Shown here: piece by piece, positions 8,260 to 18,664 of the stretch
Numbering within the stretch: the stretch's first letter is position 1
Layout: each line of letters begins with the position of its first letter
From: Natronospira elongata
Lineage (GTDB): Bacteria > Pseudomonadota > Gammaproteobacteria > Natronospirales > Natronospiraceae
DNA: 64,000 nucleotides
NCBI RefSeq assembly: GCF_034931365.1
Contig: NZ_JAYGII010000005.1
Coordinates: forward strand, 92,487-156,486
Direction: 5' to 3'
The notes under the pieces: model-generated
The model's database searches: none
The model's input: only the letters and a program-made list of their open reading frames with translations
Told to the model about the DNA's origin: nothing
Program-made: the position numbers and the translations under genes

Positions 8260-9717
8260 CTAGACGGCCGTTTGATAGTCGAGCTGTTGACCCGGCAACT
8301 CGATCCGACCCAGGCCGAGATATTCAATGATGCCCATGGCGGCCTGACGCCCCTCATAGACTGCAGTGACCACCAGGTCAGCGCCCCGAACCATGTCGCC
8401 GCCGGCAAAGATCTGCGGATTGGATGTCTGCATGTAGAAAGGACCCCGAGGTGCCGCGAGCACACGGCCATCCTCGTGCACGGTGATGCGGTTTGCCTTG
8501 AACCATTCAGCCGGCTGTGGCCTGAAACCGAAGGCCACGACCACGGCATCCGCGTCGATGACCTCCTCACTGTCTTCGACCTGCTCAATGCGGGTCTGAC
8601 CATCTCCATCCGTGGTCAGTCGTGTACGCATGAAACGAACCCCGACAGCCTTGCCATCCGCCTCGACAATGGCGACCGGCTGTCGATTGAAGAGAAACTT
8701 CACACCCTCTTCGCGAGCGTTCTTGTATTCCTTGCGGGAGCCACGCAATTGGCCCTCACCCCGGCGGTGGACACAAGTGACCGAGGCAGCGCCCTGACGA
8801 ATAGCGGTGCGGTTGCAGTCCATGGCGGTGTCACCGGCACCGAGGACCACTACACGCTTGTCCTTGAGATCGATGTAGCCCGGCCCCTGTTGTGCCCAGC
8901 CTTCCACCTGACGGATATTGCCGATCAGATAATCCAGTGCCGGATGCACATTGGGCAGACTCTCCCCCGGAAAGCCACCGGTGACGGCCTGATAGGTACC
9001 CATGCCCATGAACACGGCATCATAATCGGCAAGCAATTTCTCCATGCTCACATCACTGCCGATTTCGGTGTTGAGCACGAACTGAACGCCCATTTCCTCC
9101 ATGACGGCGCGACGGGTACGCACCACATCCTTTTCCAGCTTGAAGGGAGGGATGCCAAAGGTCAGCAGACCACCAATTTCCGCATAGCGGTCGAAAACCA
9201 CCGGCTGGACACCATGACGAATCAGGACATCGGCACAGGCCAGTCCGGCCGGGCCTGCGCCGATGACGGCAACCTGTTTACCACTGGGCTCAGCATCCAC
9301 GGTGGGACGCCAGCCTTGTTTGAAGGCCTCATCGGTAATGTACTTCTCCACCGAACCGATGGTAACCGCCCCATAACCATCATTGAGGGTACAGGCCCCT
9401 TCGCAAAGTCTGTCCTGGGGGCAGATCCGACCACACATTTCCGGCAGGGAATTGGTCTTGTGCGACAGTTCGGCGGCCTCGAACAGGCGGCCGTCTTCGA
9501 CCAGGCGCAGCCAATGGGGGATATAGTTGTGCACCGGACATTCCCACTCACAATAGGGATTGCCGCAGTCGATACAGCGGGCAGCCTGCTCGGAGGCCTG
9601 ATCTCGATCGTACTGGCCGGTAATTTCCTTGAATTCCTGGATCCGCAGGGATGCCGGCGTGGTTCTCGGCATCTGTCTGGGGACGTTCAGGAAATGCAGG
9701 GGGTCCTTTCTAGCCAT
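8260..9717 (-). CDS. gltD: Glutamate synthase (NADPH) small subunit
   Basis: A 485-residue iron-sulfur flavoprotein that passes electrons from NADPH to GltB. The N-terminal [4Fe-4S] ligand sets are CIDCGNPYCEWEC (Cys48, 51, 56, 60) and CGRICPQDRLCEGAC (about 94-108). The FAD Rossmann motif is VAVIGAGPAGLACAD (about 150) and the NADPH Rossmann motif is VVVLGAGDTAMDC (about 290). Length is typical of the beta subunit. It lies 70 bp downstream of gltB on the same strand, so the two form one operon. Confidence 0.95.
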   Translation of the reverse strand: MARKDPLHFLNVPRQMPRTTPASLRIQEFKEITGQYDRDQASEQAARCIDCGNPYCEWECPVHNYIPHWLRLVEDGRLFEAAELSHKTNSLPEMCGRICPQDRLCEGACTLNDGYGAVTIGSVEKYITDEAFKQGWRPTVDAEPSGKQVAVIGAGPAGLACADVLIRHGVQPVVFDRYAEIGGLLTFGIPPFKLEKDVVRTRRAVMEEMGVQFVLNTEIGSDVSMEKLLADYDAVFMGMGTYQAVTGGFPGESLPNVHPALDYLIGNIRQVEGWAQQGPGYIDLKDKRVVVLGAGDTAMDCNRTAIRQGAASVTCVHRRGEGQLRGSRKEYKNAREEGVKFLFNRQPVAIVEADGKAVGVRFMRTRLTTDGDGQTRIEQVEDSEEVIDADAVVVAFGFRPQPAEWFKANRITVHEDGRVLAAPRGPFYMQTSNPQIFAGGDMVRGADLVVTAVYEGRQAAMGIIEYLGLGRIELPGQQLDYQTAV

Positions 9718-9787
9718 TGTCTCTGCTCCCGACGATTGGCGACATGCCCGGTTGGTAGCGATAGCGCTTCATTTCCAAGGTGTTCAT

Positions 9788-12700
9788 TTACGCGGCGCTG
9801 CTCAAGGTATCCAGCAGGGATTCAATATCCTCGGCCTTGGGCTTGACCAGCCAGAACCGGCCGATCCAGGCGCGGAAATCATCCAGGATTTCCTGGCCCC
9901 ATTCGCTGCCCGTGTATTCCACATGACGCTCTATCAGCTCGCGAAGGTAATGAACATGCTGCTCCAGGTATTCCAGTGAAATACGGTGGATATCGATGAG
10001 CTCGTGGTTGTAACGATCAACGAAGTACCTGTGTTCATCGAGGACATAGGCAAAGCCACCGGTCATGCCGGCACCGAAGTTGAGTCCTGTCTCACCAAGT
10101 ACCACCACCACGCCGCCGGTCATGTACTCACAGCCATGGTCACCACAACCCTCGACAACGGCGGTTGCCCCGGAATTGCGCACGGCAAAACGCTCACCCG
10201 CCTGGCCGGCGGCGAATAAGTCACCACCGGTGGCCCCATAGAGGCAGGTGTTGCCGATGATGGCGGAATCCCGGGCCGTAATGACACTGCCCTCGGGCGG
10301 ATGAATGACGATCCGGCCGCCGGTCATTCCCTTGCCGACATAGTCGTTGGCCTCTCCGGACAAGGTGAGGTGAAGACCACCGGTGTTCCAGACGCCAAAG
10401 CTCTGACCGGCCGTGCCGCTCAGCTTGATATTGAGGGGGTGCTCGGCCATACCCTGGTTGCCGTGGTGACGGGCAATCTCGCCAGCCAGACGGCCGCCAA
10501 TGGAACGGTGATAGTTCTCGATGCGGTAGTGGAATTCGCCACCGGCATTGGCCTCAATGGACGGACGGGTATCGTCGAGCATTTCCTCGGCCAGCTCCCC
10601 CCGATCCCAGGGCGGATTACGTTCCTGCTCACAACGGCGCGGACGAGTCGTCGGCAGGCCACCGTCGGAGAGTATGGCACTCAAATCGAGTCCCTGTTGG
10701 CGCTCGGATTGGGGCGCTATCTTTTCAAGATATTCCGGATGGCCGATAAGCTGGTCCAGGCTACGGACACCCATGGCCGCCATCCACCGCCTGACTTCCT
10801 CGGCAATGAAGCAGAAATAATTGACCACTCGCTCCGGCGTCCCGCGGAAGGCGTCACGCAGTCGCTGGTCCTGAGTGGCCACCCCGGTGGTGCAGTTGTT
10901 GAGGTGACAGACCCGCAGATAGGTACATCCAAGGGCAATCATGGGAGCAGTGCCGAAGCCGTAGCTTTCGGCACCGAGACAGGCGGCCTTGATCACGTCC
11001 AGACCGGTCTTGAAACCGCCATCGGCCTGCAAGCGGATACGCCCGCGCAGATCGTTGCCCCGCAGGGTCTGCTGGACCTCTGCAATGCCCATTTCCCAGG
11101 GGCCACCGCAGTACTTCACCGAGGTCAGAGGACTGGCGCCGGTACCCCCATCGTAGCCGGCGATGGTAATCAGGTCGGCATAGGCCTTGGCGACACCGGC
11201 GGCGATGGTACCCACCCCGGGTGCCGCCACCAGCTTGACCGAGACCAGTGCCTCCGGATTGACCTGCTTTAAATCAAAGATCAGCTGGGCCAGGTCCTCG
11301 ATGGAATAGATATCGTGATGGGGGGGTGGCGAGATCAGGGCAACACCGGGGCGCGCGTAGCGCAGGCGGGCGATCAATTGATTGACCTTATGCCCGGGCA
11401 ACTGCCCCCCTTCACCGGGCTTGGCGCCCTGGGCCATCTTGATTTGCAGCACCTCGGCATTGACCAGGTATTCGGCGGTGACACCAAAGCGCCCGGAAGC
11501 AACCTGCTTGATCTTGGAGATGCGTTCATCACGGAAGCGGGCGGCATCCTCGCCCCCTTCCCCGGAGTTGGAACGACCGCCGATCCGGTTCATGGCAATG
11601 GCCAATGCTTCATGGGCCTCGGGCGAAAGGGCGCCCAATGACATGGCGGCCGTGTCAAAGCGGGGCAGAATCTTTTCAATCGGCTCCACTTCCTCCAGCG
11701 GGACGGGCTCGCTGGCCTGTCTGGGCTGCATCATGTCGCGGAGGACCATGGGCGGTCTGTCGTTGACCAGTTGCTGGAAGGCCTCCCAGTCAGACCATTC
11801 GCCGCTCCTTACCGCTCGCTGCAGGGCGTGGACCACCGCCGGGTTCCAGGCATGGTATTCACCATCATGAATCCATTTCAGTAGCCCGCCCTGGTCACGC
11901 AGGGCGCGGCTATCCCAGGCCCGGTCGGCGAGCTGGCGCTGGTCCCGGTCGAGATCGGCGAAGCCGACACCGCCAATGCGGCTGGTGGTGCCGGCGAAAC
12001 AGCAATCCACCACCTCGTCATTGAGACCGACGATTTCAAACAGGGCCGCGCCCCGGTAACTGGCGATGGTGGAAATACCCATCTTGGAGAGGATCTTGAA
12101 AAGACCCTTGCGGATGCCGCGGCGAAAGGCTCGGCCCGGCTCCCGTCGTCTCTGGGGATCGAGTTCACCGGACCGGACCATGTCGGCGATCACTTCATAG
12201 GCGAGCCAGGGATGCACGGCGGTGGCGCCATAGCCGATCAGGCAGGCAAAATGGTGGGGATCCCGCGCCGTGGCGGTCTCCACAACGAGATTGACCGAGG
12301 CCCTGAGACCCGTTTCCACCAGCCGGCGGTTGATCGCCCCGGTGGCCAGCAGGGCATGGACGGGTAGCTGATCGCGGGCGATGGCCCGGTCACTGAGAAT
12401 GAGGATGCGGGCGCCGTCCCGTACGGCGGCCTCGGCCTCTTCGGTGAGCCGGGCCACCGCGGCCTTCTGGCCCAGCCCCCGCTCCACATTGAGGTTGATT
12501 TCGTGACGAGGCCAGCGCTCCGGATCCAGGGCCCGAATCAGTTCAAATTTCCGGGTTGAGAGCACCGGCGAACCCATCAACACCCTTTCACCCAATCGCG
12601 GGCCCGGCTCGAAGGGATTGAGTTCCGGCCCCAGACGAGTCTCCAGGGACATGACCAGGCGTTCCCGCAGGGGATCAATGGGGGGATTGGTCACCTGGGC

Positions 12701-14263
12701 GAATTGCTGGCGGAAGCCGTCGTACAGGGAACGCTGCCGACGGGAAAGCATGGGCAGAGGGGTATCGTCACCCATGGACCCGACGGCTTCTGCCTCATTC
12801 AAGGCCAATGGGCGCAGGATGTGGTCTCTTTCCTCGAAACTGAGCCCAAACAGCTTCTCCGCCCGGGCCAGGGCCTCGGCCTCCAGAGGCTCGATGCTCA
12901 ACGTCTCGTCAACCAGGATGGAGCCGATCCAGGTGGTACCGTCCTTCAACCATTGTCGAGCCGGCCAGCGTGCGGCGATTTCCCGATCCAGCTCGTCCGG
13001 GTAGATCAGTCTGCCTTTGGCCGTGTCGACGGCGATCATCTGGCCGGGGCCCAGGCGCCCCTTTTCCACGATCTCGCCGGGCGCGGCGTCCATCACACCG
13101 GCCTCGGAGGCCAGCATGATGATGTCCTTGTCGGTGCGGCAATATCGCGCCGGCCGCAGGCCATTTCGATCCAGGGCGCAGGCCGCGTAGCGGCCGTCGG
13201 AAAGAACCACTCCGGCGGGGCCATCCCAGGCCTCCAGATGCATGCCCACCATCTCGAAGAAGGCGCGAACGTCAGCAGGCCGGGTCTCGTCGTTTTGCCA
13301 GGCGGGCGGAATCAGGACCCGCATGGCGAGTGGAAGATCCATGCCGCCGGCAATCAGCACTTCAAGCAGGTTATCCAGGCTTTCGGAATCCGAGCCATCC
13401 ATTTTCACGAAGGGGGTCATGTCTTCCCAGCCCTCGAGTGGCTTGCCGTCTTCGCCCCGGGGTATCCAGATTCGCTCCCGCGCCTTGGCCCAGGCGCGAT
13501 TGCCCGCGATGGTGTTGATCTCGCCATTGTGAGCGAGGTAGCGGAAGGGCTGCGCCAACCGCCACTGTGGCAGGGTGTTGGTGGAAAAGCGCTGGTGGAA
13601 GACCACCGAGGCAGTCGCCAGTTCCGGATGGGTGAGGTCGGGATAGAGCAGCGGGAGATTCGCCGGCATCACCAGACCCTTGTAGCTAAGGGTATCCGGA
13701 GAGAGGCTGGGGATGTAGAAATACGGATTGTCCGCCATCATTCCTTCGGCGCGACGACGGGCGAAGGTCAGGGCGAGTCGAAAACGGCGATCACTGAGCG
13801 CCGCCGGCCGATCCACGAATACCTGCTCGATCTGCGGCTGACTGCGAGCCGCTTCCTTGCCAAGGGCCTCGGGATTGCTGGGCACCTTGCGCCAGCCCGC
13901 GGCGCTCAGGCCATGAGCCTCAAGGGCAGTCTGCAATGCCGCGCGACCGGCATCGGCTGCCTGGGGGTCCAGAAACACGCAGCCGACGGCAAATCCATCT
14001 TCGAGATCCAGACCCTGCTCAGCGGCAAGGGCGCGGAGAAAGGCCTCTGGTCGTCGCAACAACAATCCGCAGCCATCGCCGGTCTTGCGGTCAGCGGCGA
14101 CCGCGCCACGATGGGTCAGGCGCTCCAGGGCCCGAACGGCGACTTGAACCAGAGAGCTGGATGCCCGGCCCTGCATATCGGCAACCAGGCCAAAACCACA
14201 GCTATCGCGCTCGAAATGGCGGCGATAAAGGCTGTTTCGCAGATCAGCGGGGGTATCGGTCAC
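9788..14263 (-). CDS. gltB: Glutamate synthase (NADPH) large subunit
   Basis: A 1491-residue protein making two glutamates from glutamine and 2-oxoglutarate. I place the start at GTG 14263, which has GGAGAAG 6 bases upstream; the frame is open further but the extension looks non-coding. Cys22 (RDSCGFGLVADMQGR) becomes the N-terminal nucleophile after removal of a 21-residue propeptide. The class II amidotransferase domain comes first, then a central domain, then the FMN synthase domain with EGGEDAARF and PGEGGQLPGHKV. The 3Fe-4S ligands are in CTYLRVCHLNNC, and a C-terminal glycine-rich GXGXG beta-helix (GTAGQSFGVWNTGG onwards) follows. gltD is downstream. Confidence 0.95.
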   Translation of the reverse strand: MTDTPADLRNSLYRRHFERDSCGFGLVADMQGRASSSLVQVAVRALERLTHRGAVAADRKTGDGCGLLLRRPEAFLRALAAEQGLDLEDGFAVGCVFLDPQAADAGRAALQTALEAHGLSAAGWRKVPSNPEALGKEAARSQPQIEQVFVDRPAALSDRRFRLALTFARRRAEGMMADNPYFYIPSLSPDTLSYKGLVMPANLPLLYPDLTHPELATASVVFHQRFSTNTLPQWRLAQPFRYLAHNGEINTIAGNRAWAKARERIWIPRGEDGKPLEGWEDMTPFVKMDGSDSESLDNLLEVLIAGGMDLPLAMRVLIPPAWQNDETRPADVRAFFEMVGMHLEAWDGPAGVVLSDGRYAACALDRNGLRPARYCRTDKDIIMLASEAGVMDAAPGEIVEKGRLGPGQMIAVDTAKGRLIYPDELDREIAARWPARQWLKDGTTWIGSILVDETLSIEPLEAEALARAEKLFGLSFEERDHILRPLALNEAEAVGSMGDDTPLPMLSRRQRSLYDGFRQQFAQVTNPPIDPLRERLVMSLETRLGPELNPFEPGPRLGERVLMGSPVLSTRKFELIRALDPERWPRHEINLNVERGLGQKAAVARLTEEAEAAVRDGARILILSDRAIARDQLPVHALLATGAINRRLVETGLRASVNLVVETATARDPHHFACLIGYGATAVHPWLAYEVIADMVRSGELDPQRRREPGRAFRRGIRKGLFKILSKMGISTIASYRGAALFEIVGLNDEVVDCCFAGTTSRIGGVGFADLDRDQRQLADRAWDSRALRDQGGLLKWIHDGEYHAWNPAVVHALQRAVRSGEWSDWEAFQQLVNDRPPMVLRDMMQPRQASEPVPLEEVEPIEKILPRFDTAAMSLGALSPEAHEALAIAMNRIGGRSNSGEGGEDAARFRDERISKIKQVASGRFGVTAEYLVNAEVLQIKMAQGAKPGEGGQLPGHKVNQLIARLRYARPGVALISPPPHHDIYSIEDLAQLIFDLKQVNPEALVSVKLVAAPGVGTIAAGVAKAYADLITIAGYDGGTGASPLTSVKYCGGPWEMGIAEVQQTLRGNDLRGRIRLQADGGFKTGLDVIKAACLGAESYGFGTAPMIALGCTYLRVCHLNNCTTGVATQDQRLRDAFRGTPERVVNYFCFIAEEVRRWMAAMGVRSLDQLIGHPEYLEKIAPQSERQQGLDLSAILSDGGLPTTRPRRCEQERNPPWDRGELAEEMLDDTRPSIEANAGGEFHYRIENYHRSIGGRLAGEIARHHGNQGMAEHPLNIKLSGTAGQSFGVWNTGGLHLTLSGEANDYVGKGMTGGRIVIHPPEGSVITARDSAIIGNTCLYGATGGDLFAAGQAGERFAVRNSGATAVVEGCGDHGCEYMTGGVVVVLGETGLNFGAGMTGGFAYVLDEHRYFVDRYNHELIDIHRISLEYLEQHVHYLRELIERHVEYTGSEWGQEILDDFRAWIGRFWLVKPKAEDIESLLDTLSSAA

Positions 14264-14401
14264 AGGCGCTTCTCCCTGGTCTAGCGCTCGAACATGGGGC
14301 TCACCCCCGCCGTGGCGGCAGGGGTCAAACAGTCGTTTGACGATGAGAAACAGTGTCGGTTCAAACGGGGAACAAGACAAGTCCCGTTTGCCATATGGGA
14401 A

Positions 14402-14656
14402 TCAGAACTTGAAATAGACGAAGAGACGACCGAAATTGCGGCTATCCTTGTCAATTCGGTGATAACGCTGCTTGATCTCCGGGCGCTCCAGGAACTTGAG
14501 GACGCGTTTCTTCAGCTGACCGCTGCCCTTGCCGGGAATGATTTCCACCGTCTTGATGCGCTTGCGCTCGGCCTCATCGATGATGTCATTGAGGGCGGCC
14601 TCAATACGATCACCCTTGTTAAAAATGTCATGTAGGTCGAGTTTCAGCTTCGCCAT
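14402..14656 (-). CDS. Stand-alone Smr domain protein
   Basis: An 84-residue protein with the Smr (small MutS-related) fold signature: LDLHD near the N-terminus, an amphipathic helix, then IIPGKGSGQLKKRVLKFL (the GKGxG motif) and YFKF at the end. Smr domains bind or nick branched DNA, or cleave RNA, depending on the family. This one has the first motif as LDLHD and a Pro where HGKG often has His, so catalytic ability is uncertain. It is 9 bp downstream of the diguanylate cyclase gene and 138 bp upstream of gltB on the same strand. A hairpin at 14305-14324 lies before gltB. Confidence 0.75.
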   Translation of the reverse strand: MAKLKLDLHDIFNKGDRIEAALNDIIDEAERKRIKTVEIIPGKGSGQLKKRVLKFLERPEIKQRYHRIDKDSRNFGRLFVYFKF

Positions 14657-14665
14657 GGTTCTGAC

Positions 14666-17600
14666 TTAACGCTTGAACTTGCCGTCATCCTGCACCGGCC
14701 TGAGTGGCTTCAGCCAACTGGCGGACAGGCTGGCACGACCATCCTCGACAGCCGCCTCCAGATCATTGCGCACCGTGCGCAGAAACTCAATGGGATCCTT
14801 TTCGCTGCCCGGCCGGACCACGGCCCAGCCGTTGCGACCGTGATTCTTGCAGGCATAGAGAGCATAGTCAGCCAGATCGACGATGGCTTCCCAACTGAGA
14901 CTTGCCGAGTCGCTCTCCGAACGCAGGGGAAACTCGGCATAGCCAATGGAAACGCTCACCTGACTGCTCTTGTCCTCATCGATTCGATAGGGCTGTTCAA
15001 CCAGATTGCGCTGCAGGCGATCAATAATCCTTTCGGTGTGGGTTCGGGCCATTTCACGGAACACCACCAGGAATTCCTCGCCACCCCAGCGAACCACGTA
15101 ATCCCCGGTCCGGACTAGAGCAGACAATCGCTCACCCAACTGTTTCAGGACCAGGTCTCCGGCACGGTGGCCATGCTCGTCATTAACCTGTTTGAAGTGA
15201 TCCACATCCACCAAGGCAAAGACAAGGACGAGGTCGCCTTCCGGCAAGCGGTCACGGAGACGCTCGAAATGGGCAAGGTCGCGGGTCATCTGGCCATAGA
15301 GGTAACGGCGATTGCGCAAGCCGGTCAGCGGGTCGGTCTGGCTGGCGTCCCGCAGGGCACGATTGGCCTCCACCAGGCGATTATTGGTGACTCGCAATTC
15401 CTCGGTCCGCTGTTCCACCTCCCGCTGGAGCTGCAGTTGCTGGCGGCGCAGGCGGCGAACCCGCCAGCGATAGCCGGCCAGGAACAGCAGCAACAGCGCC
15501 ACCAGGGGCAAGGCCTGGAACCAGAGGGTCTCATGAAAGCGGGGGGGAACATGGAAATCCAGTGTGGCGTAATCCTCGGCCCATACACCGGCATTATTCG
15601 CGGCTCGGACCTGGAATTGGTAGTCGCCGGGCGGCAGGTTGGTATAGGCCGCGCTGCGCTGGAGGCTGCTTTCCAGGGCCCGCCAATCATCATCGTATCC
15701 CTGCAGGCGGTAATTGATCCGAACACTGCGTGGGTCCTGAAAACTGAGGGCAGTGAATTCGAAATTCAGATCCCGCCGACCTATGGGCAAGGACAGTGTT
15801 TCATCCGCGGTATGCACATGCCACTGGTCGCCGTAGCGTACCCGTTCGAGGCGGATTGGCGGGGGGACCGGGTTGCGGTGAATGGCCTCGGGGCGTATTC
15901 GTACCGCGCCGCCGCGTGTGGGGAGCCAAAGCCCGTCTTCGCGCAACATGCCCTTGGCGTGACCCGCCCCATTGCAGCAGTAGGCTTGCTGGCTGCCGAT
16001 GTGGTGGCCGCTTTCGCTCAAGATCATTTCCGCGCCGATGCGCTCCGGACCTCGCCCTTGGGCGGCGGCAATGATTTCGTCCACCGGTGCACGGTAAAGG
16101 CCGTGAAAACCGGCCACCCAAAGATGGCCTTGATCGTCATGACTAAGAAAATAGGCCGCATTGGTGGGCAAGCCGTCGGCGGTATTCAGATGGTGCCACT
16201 CACCGTCTCGACCGACATACAAGCCACTATCGATGGAGGCGAATACCACCGTGTCGCGATCCAGTCGAAGGATGGCGGAATAATCGGTTTGCGGATCAAG
16301 GCCATGGCGGTGATCCAGTCGGACCAGGTTATCGGGGAAGCCGGCATAGACGCCCTGTTGGGTGGCGACCAGCAGGGTGCCGTTTTCCTCGACCTTAAGC
16401 TGACGGACCATGGTACTGCCGATGCGCTCGGAGATACGCCGGAGTTGCTCATCATCCCCCCACAGCCAGAGTCCGCCGGATGTGGCGATGAAATAGCGGC
16501 CATGTCGCCCGGCCGGGACAATACCGTTGATCTGGTGGGCGTCCAGTGGCGCAAGGGCATCGGGGCGATGGGTTTGCCGGGTTTCAGGGTCCATTAACAC
16601 CAAGCCACGGCGGGTGCCGATCCACAGGCCCTCTTCGGCCATGGTCAGGGTGTAGGCATGGGGGTGGGGCAGATCCTGGCCCGGCAGGATCAACTGGTAT
16701 TGGCCGTTACGAAGGAGACTGAGGCCATCATTGGTGCCTACCCAGACGTCGCCATCACCGGCGTCGGCAATGCTCCAGATCAGGGGTTCGTGCAGACCCT
16801 GGGGTTCATTGAAACGTTCTGCCCAGCCCGGCCAGTAGCGAGCCAGTCCGTCACGAAAGCTGCCTAGCCATAAACTGCCTTCGTGGTCCTGGTAAATACT
16901 CTGGATTTGACGATGGGCGTTGGGGTGATCCGGGTCAATCCGCTCATATAAATTTCCGGCCCGCAGACGTAGCAGGGCCCGGTTGGTGCCGACCCAGAGA
17001 TTGTCATGGGAATCCTCGCGAATGGCGTCCACCGGCTCGCCCGGATCCCAGCCTTCGGGGGCAAAATGGACAGTCCCGTCCTGGTCGTGGCGGAGCAGTC
17101 CCGCACTGGTACCGAGCCAGAGACCACCGGCATGGTGGGCAAAGCCAGTCACTCGGGCGGCACTCATCCCTTCCGGCAAATCATGACGGTTACCGAAACC
17201 TTCCTCGTCAAGCACGCGCCAGGTTCCCAGCCCGCCAATATAGACGCGGTCATCAAGACGAGTCAGGGCGGAAATGGGTTGTCGACTAGCCGGGCCCGCC
17301 AATTCCAGCCCGTCACCGTCAACCACGAAAAGACCTTCGTCGGCGCCCACAAGAATACGGCCATCGGGTGCTTCGCTAATGGCCTGGATGGTGATTTCCC
17401 GCGGTCGACCGTCAGCTGCCAGGGGACCGGTGATCGGAGCAAAGGATCTATCCTGATACAGCGTAAGTCCCTTGTAAGTGCCGATCCACAGCCGGCCACG
17501 ACTGTCCAGATGCAAGTCATTGATGAAACTGCCATGCAGCGCCGGCTCCTGATCGGGCGTCCAGGTGCGAAAGCGGACGCCATCGAAGCGGGCCAATCCC

Positions 17601-17797
17601 TGCTGGGTCCCGACCCAGATATAACCTTCGGGACCTTGGCTAATGGCGCTGACGGTAATCTGGGGCAGGCCGGCTTCCAGGGACCAGCTGTCACGCACGA
17701 AGTCCTGGAATCGCTTCTCGGCACGGGGGTCCGGCTCTGACCCAAGGGCCAGACAGGGCAGCAAGAGTAGCGTCAGGCTGATGGCGATGGCTCTCAA
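14666..17797 (-). CDS. Diguanylate cyclase with periplasmic two-component-type beta-propeller sensor
   Basis: A 1043-residue protein starting with TTG at 17797; GGGAGG lies 5-6 bases upstream and no ATG fits. A signal peptide (about 1-19) precedes some fourteen Reg_prop blades (recurring IWVGTxxGLxR, for example YIWVGTQQGLARFDG and LWIGTYKGLTLY). A Y_Y_Y domain (INYRLQGYDDDW through YQFQVRAANNAG), one transmembrane helix (FQALPLVALLLLFLAGY), a coiled coil and a C-terminal GGDEF domain follow. The active site is GGEEF in RWGGEEFLVVF, and RTGD five residues ahead is an intact RxxD product-inhibition site. It should make c-di-GMP in response to a periplasmic ligand. Confidence 0.9.
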   Translation of the reverse strand: MRAIAISLTLLLLPCLALGSEPDPRAEKRFQDFVRDSWSLEAGLPQITVSAISQGPEGYIWVGTQQGLARFDGVRFRTWTPDQEPALHGSFINDLHLDSRGRLWIGTYKGLTLYQDRSFAPITGPLAADGRPREITIQAISEAPDGRILVGADEGLFVVDGDGLELAGPASRQPISALTRLDDRVYIGGLGTWRVLDEEGFGNRHDLPEGMSAARVTGFAHHAGGLWLGTSAGLLRHDQDGTVHFAPEGWDPGEPVDAIREDSHDNLWVGTNRALLRLRAGNLYERIDPDHPNAHRQIQSIYQDHEGSLWLGSFRDGLARYWPGWAERFNEPQGLHEPLIWSIADAGDGDVWVGTNDGLSLLRNGQYQLILPGQDLPHPHAYTLTMAEEGLWIGTRRGLVLMDPETRQTHRPDALAPLDAHQINGIVPAGRHGRYFIATSGGLWLWGDDEQLRRISERIGSTMVRQLKVEENGTLLVATQQGVYAGFPDNLVRLDHRHGLDPQTDYSAILRLDRDTVVFASIDSGLYVGRDGEWHHLNTADGLPTNAAYFLSHDDQGHLWVAGFHGLYRAPVDEIIAAAQGRGPERIGAEMILSESGHHIGSQQAYCCNGAGHAKGMLREDGLWLPTRGGAVRIRPEAIHRNPVPPPIRLERVRYGDQWHVHTADETLSLPIGRRDLNFEFTALSFQDPRSVRINYRLQGYDDDWRALESSLQRSAAYTNLPPGDYQFQVRAANNAGVWAEDYATLDFHVPPRFHETLWFQALPLVALLLLFLAGYRWRVRRLRRQQLQLQREVEQRTEELRVTNNRLVEANRALRDASQTDPLTGLRNRRYLYGQMTRDLAHFERLRDRLPEGDLVLVFALVDVDHFKQVNDEHGHRAGDLVLKQLGERLSALVRTGDYVVRWGGEEFLVVFREMARTHTERIIDRLQRNLVEQPYRIDEDKSSQVSVSIGYAEFPLRSESDSASLSWEAIVDLADYALYACKNHGRNGWAVVRPGSEKDPIEFLRTVRNDLEAAVEDGRASLSASWLKPLRPVQDDGKFKR

Positions 17798-17812
17798 GCG
17801 GACCTCCCGGGA

Positions 17813-17851
17813 TAAAAAAACGCCCGCTTCCGATCAAGGAATCGCGGGCGT
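17813..17851 (-). terminator. Rho-independent terminator for the DUF4919 gene
   Basis: Stem ACGCCCGC/GCGGGCGT (17820-17827 with 17844-17851). Reading leftwards it is followed by a run of seven T (A7 at 17814-17820 on the plus strand). It separates the OMP-DUF4919 operon from the downstream diguanylate cyclase gene. Confidence 0.85.
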
Positions 17852-17959
17852 CCCTGCCTGGCAACAATCTCTTATTGCGGGGCTGCTCGAGCCCGGCTCC
17901 ATGACCCAAGCATAGCCTTTATGGCGCCACTGTCGAAGCAGTAATGCCGAGAGACCGGC

Positions 17960-18664
17960 CTAGAATCCATCAAAGCCCCGCCGCCATTGGGTTGAGATGT
18001 CGAACCAGAGCTCGAATTCCTCATTGGAATCAGGGTCCCGGGCCGTCACGCGATCATGCGTACCGATCTCGTCGGCCTCCAATTCACTGTCGATCAGGTT
18101 CAAGCCATAGAGGGCGACAAAGCTTTGAATCTCGCGGCTGCTGATGACCTGAAAGGCCGCACGGCGGCTTTCACCACTGCCACTGTCGCGGATGGCCGCA
18201 AACAGTGCCCGCAGAATGTAGTCGTGGCGTTGATGCCGACGCTGGTCACCGCGGGCTGCATAGACCTGACGAGCAACGTAATGGGCATCGAGGGAAACGT
18301 AATTCTCCTGGAGAATGCGACTGGCCAATGCAAGGGCACGCTGATGGCGGCCATCGTCGAGGGCCTCGAACATGGCCTGGGAGAACTGCTGCTCGGCGCC
18401 GGCATAGGGCTGGTAATAGGGGGTGCGAACATAGACATCACGGAGTTCCGCGTAATCCACATCCCGAGCGCTGTGCTGTGCCAGCTCCACCAGCTCGACA
18501 TAGCGCGCTTCCGCCATGGGGTCGGGGTGCCAGCTATCATCCATCGTCGCCGGCTCGGCCTCTTCATCGGGCGCCGGCTCCACCGTGGCGCAAGCAACGA
18601 GAGCGAGACCAGTGAGCAGGAGCAGAAGCATTTTCAGCATGCGGGCCATACATTGGGATCTCAT
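17960..18664 (-). CDS. DUF4919 family lipoprotein
   Basis: 234 residues from ATG 18664; internal ATGs at 18649 and 18640 would also keep the signal. The N-terminus is a lipoprotein signal ending at LALVACAT. The body contains DYAELRDVYVRTPYYQPYA and a C-terminal GTHDRVTARDPDSNEEFELWFDIS, which fit the DUF4919 family as I know it; its molecular role is unknown. The start codon follows the stop of the upstream outer-membrane protein gene directly (TGA then ATG), so the two are translationally coupled. A terminator lies about 110 bp downstream. Confidence 0.7.
   Translation of the reverse strand: MRSQCMARMLKMLLLLLTGLALVACATVEPAPDEEAEPATMDDSWHPDPMAEARYVELVELAQHSARDVDYAELRDVYVRTPYYQPYAGAEQQFSQAMFEALDDGRHQRALALASRILQENYVSLDAHYVARQVYAARGDQRRHQRHDYILRALFAAIRDSGSGESRRAAFQVISSREIQSFVALYGLNLIDSELEADEIGTHDRVTARDPDSNEEFELWFDISTQWRRGFDGF

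Noticed and set aside
12704..14284. A 526-codon plus-strand frame opposite gltB
   Set aside because: Shadow of gltB; no family features and codon pattern dictated by the other strand. The same applies to 8272-9846 opposite gltD and 15167-16597 opposite the cyclase.
14305..14324. GC-rich hairpin upstream of gltB considered as a riboswitch or attenuator
   Set aside because: Only one stem with a bulge and no T-run or leader peptide; insufficient for a regulatory call.
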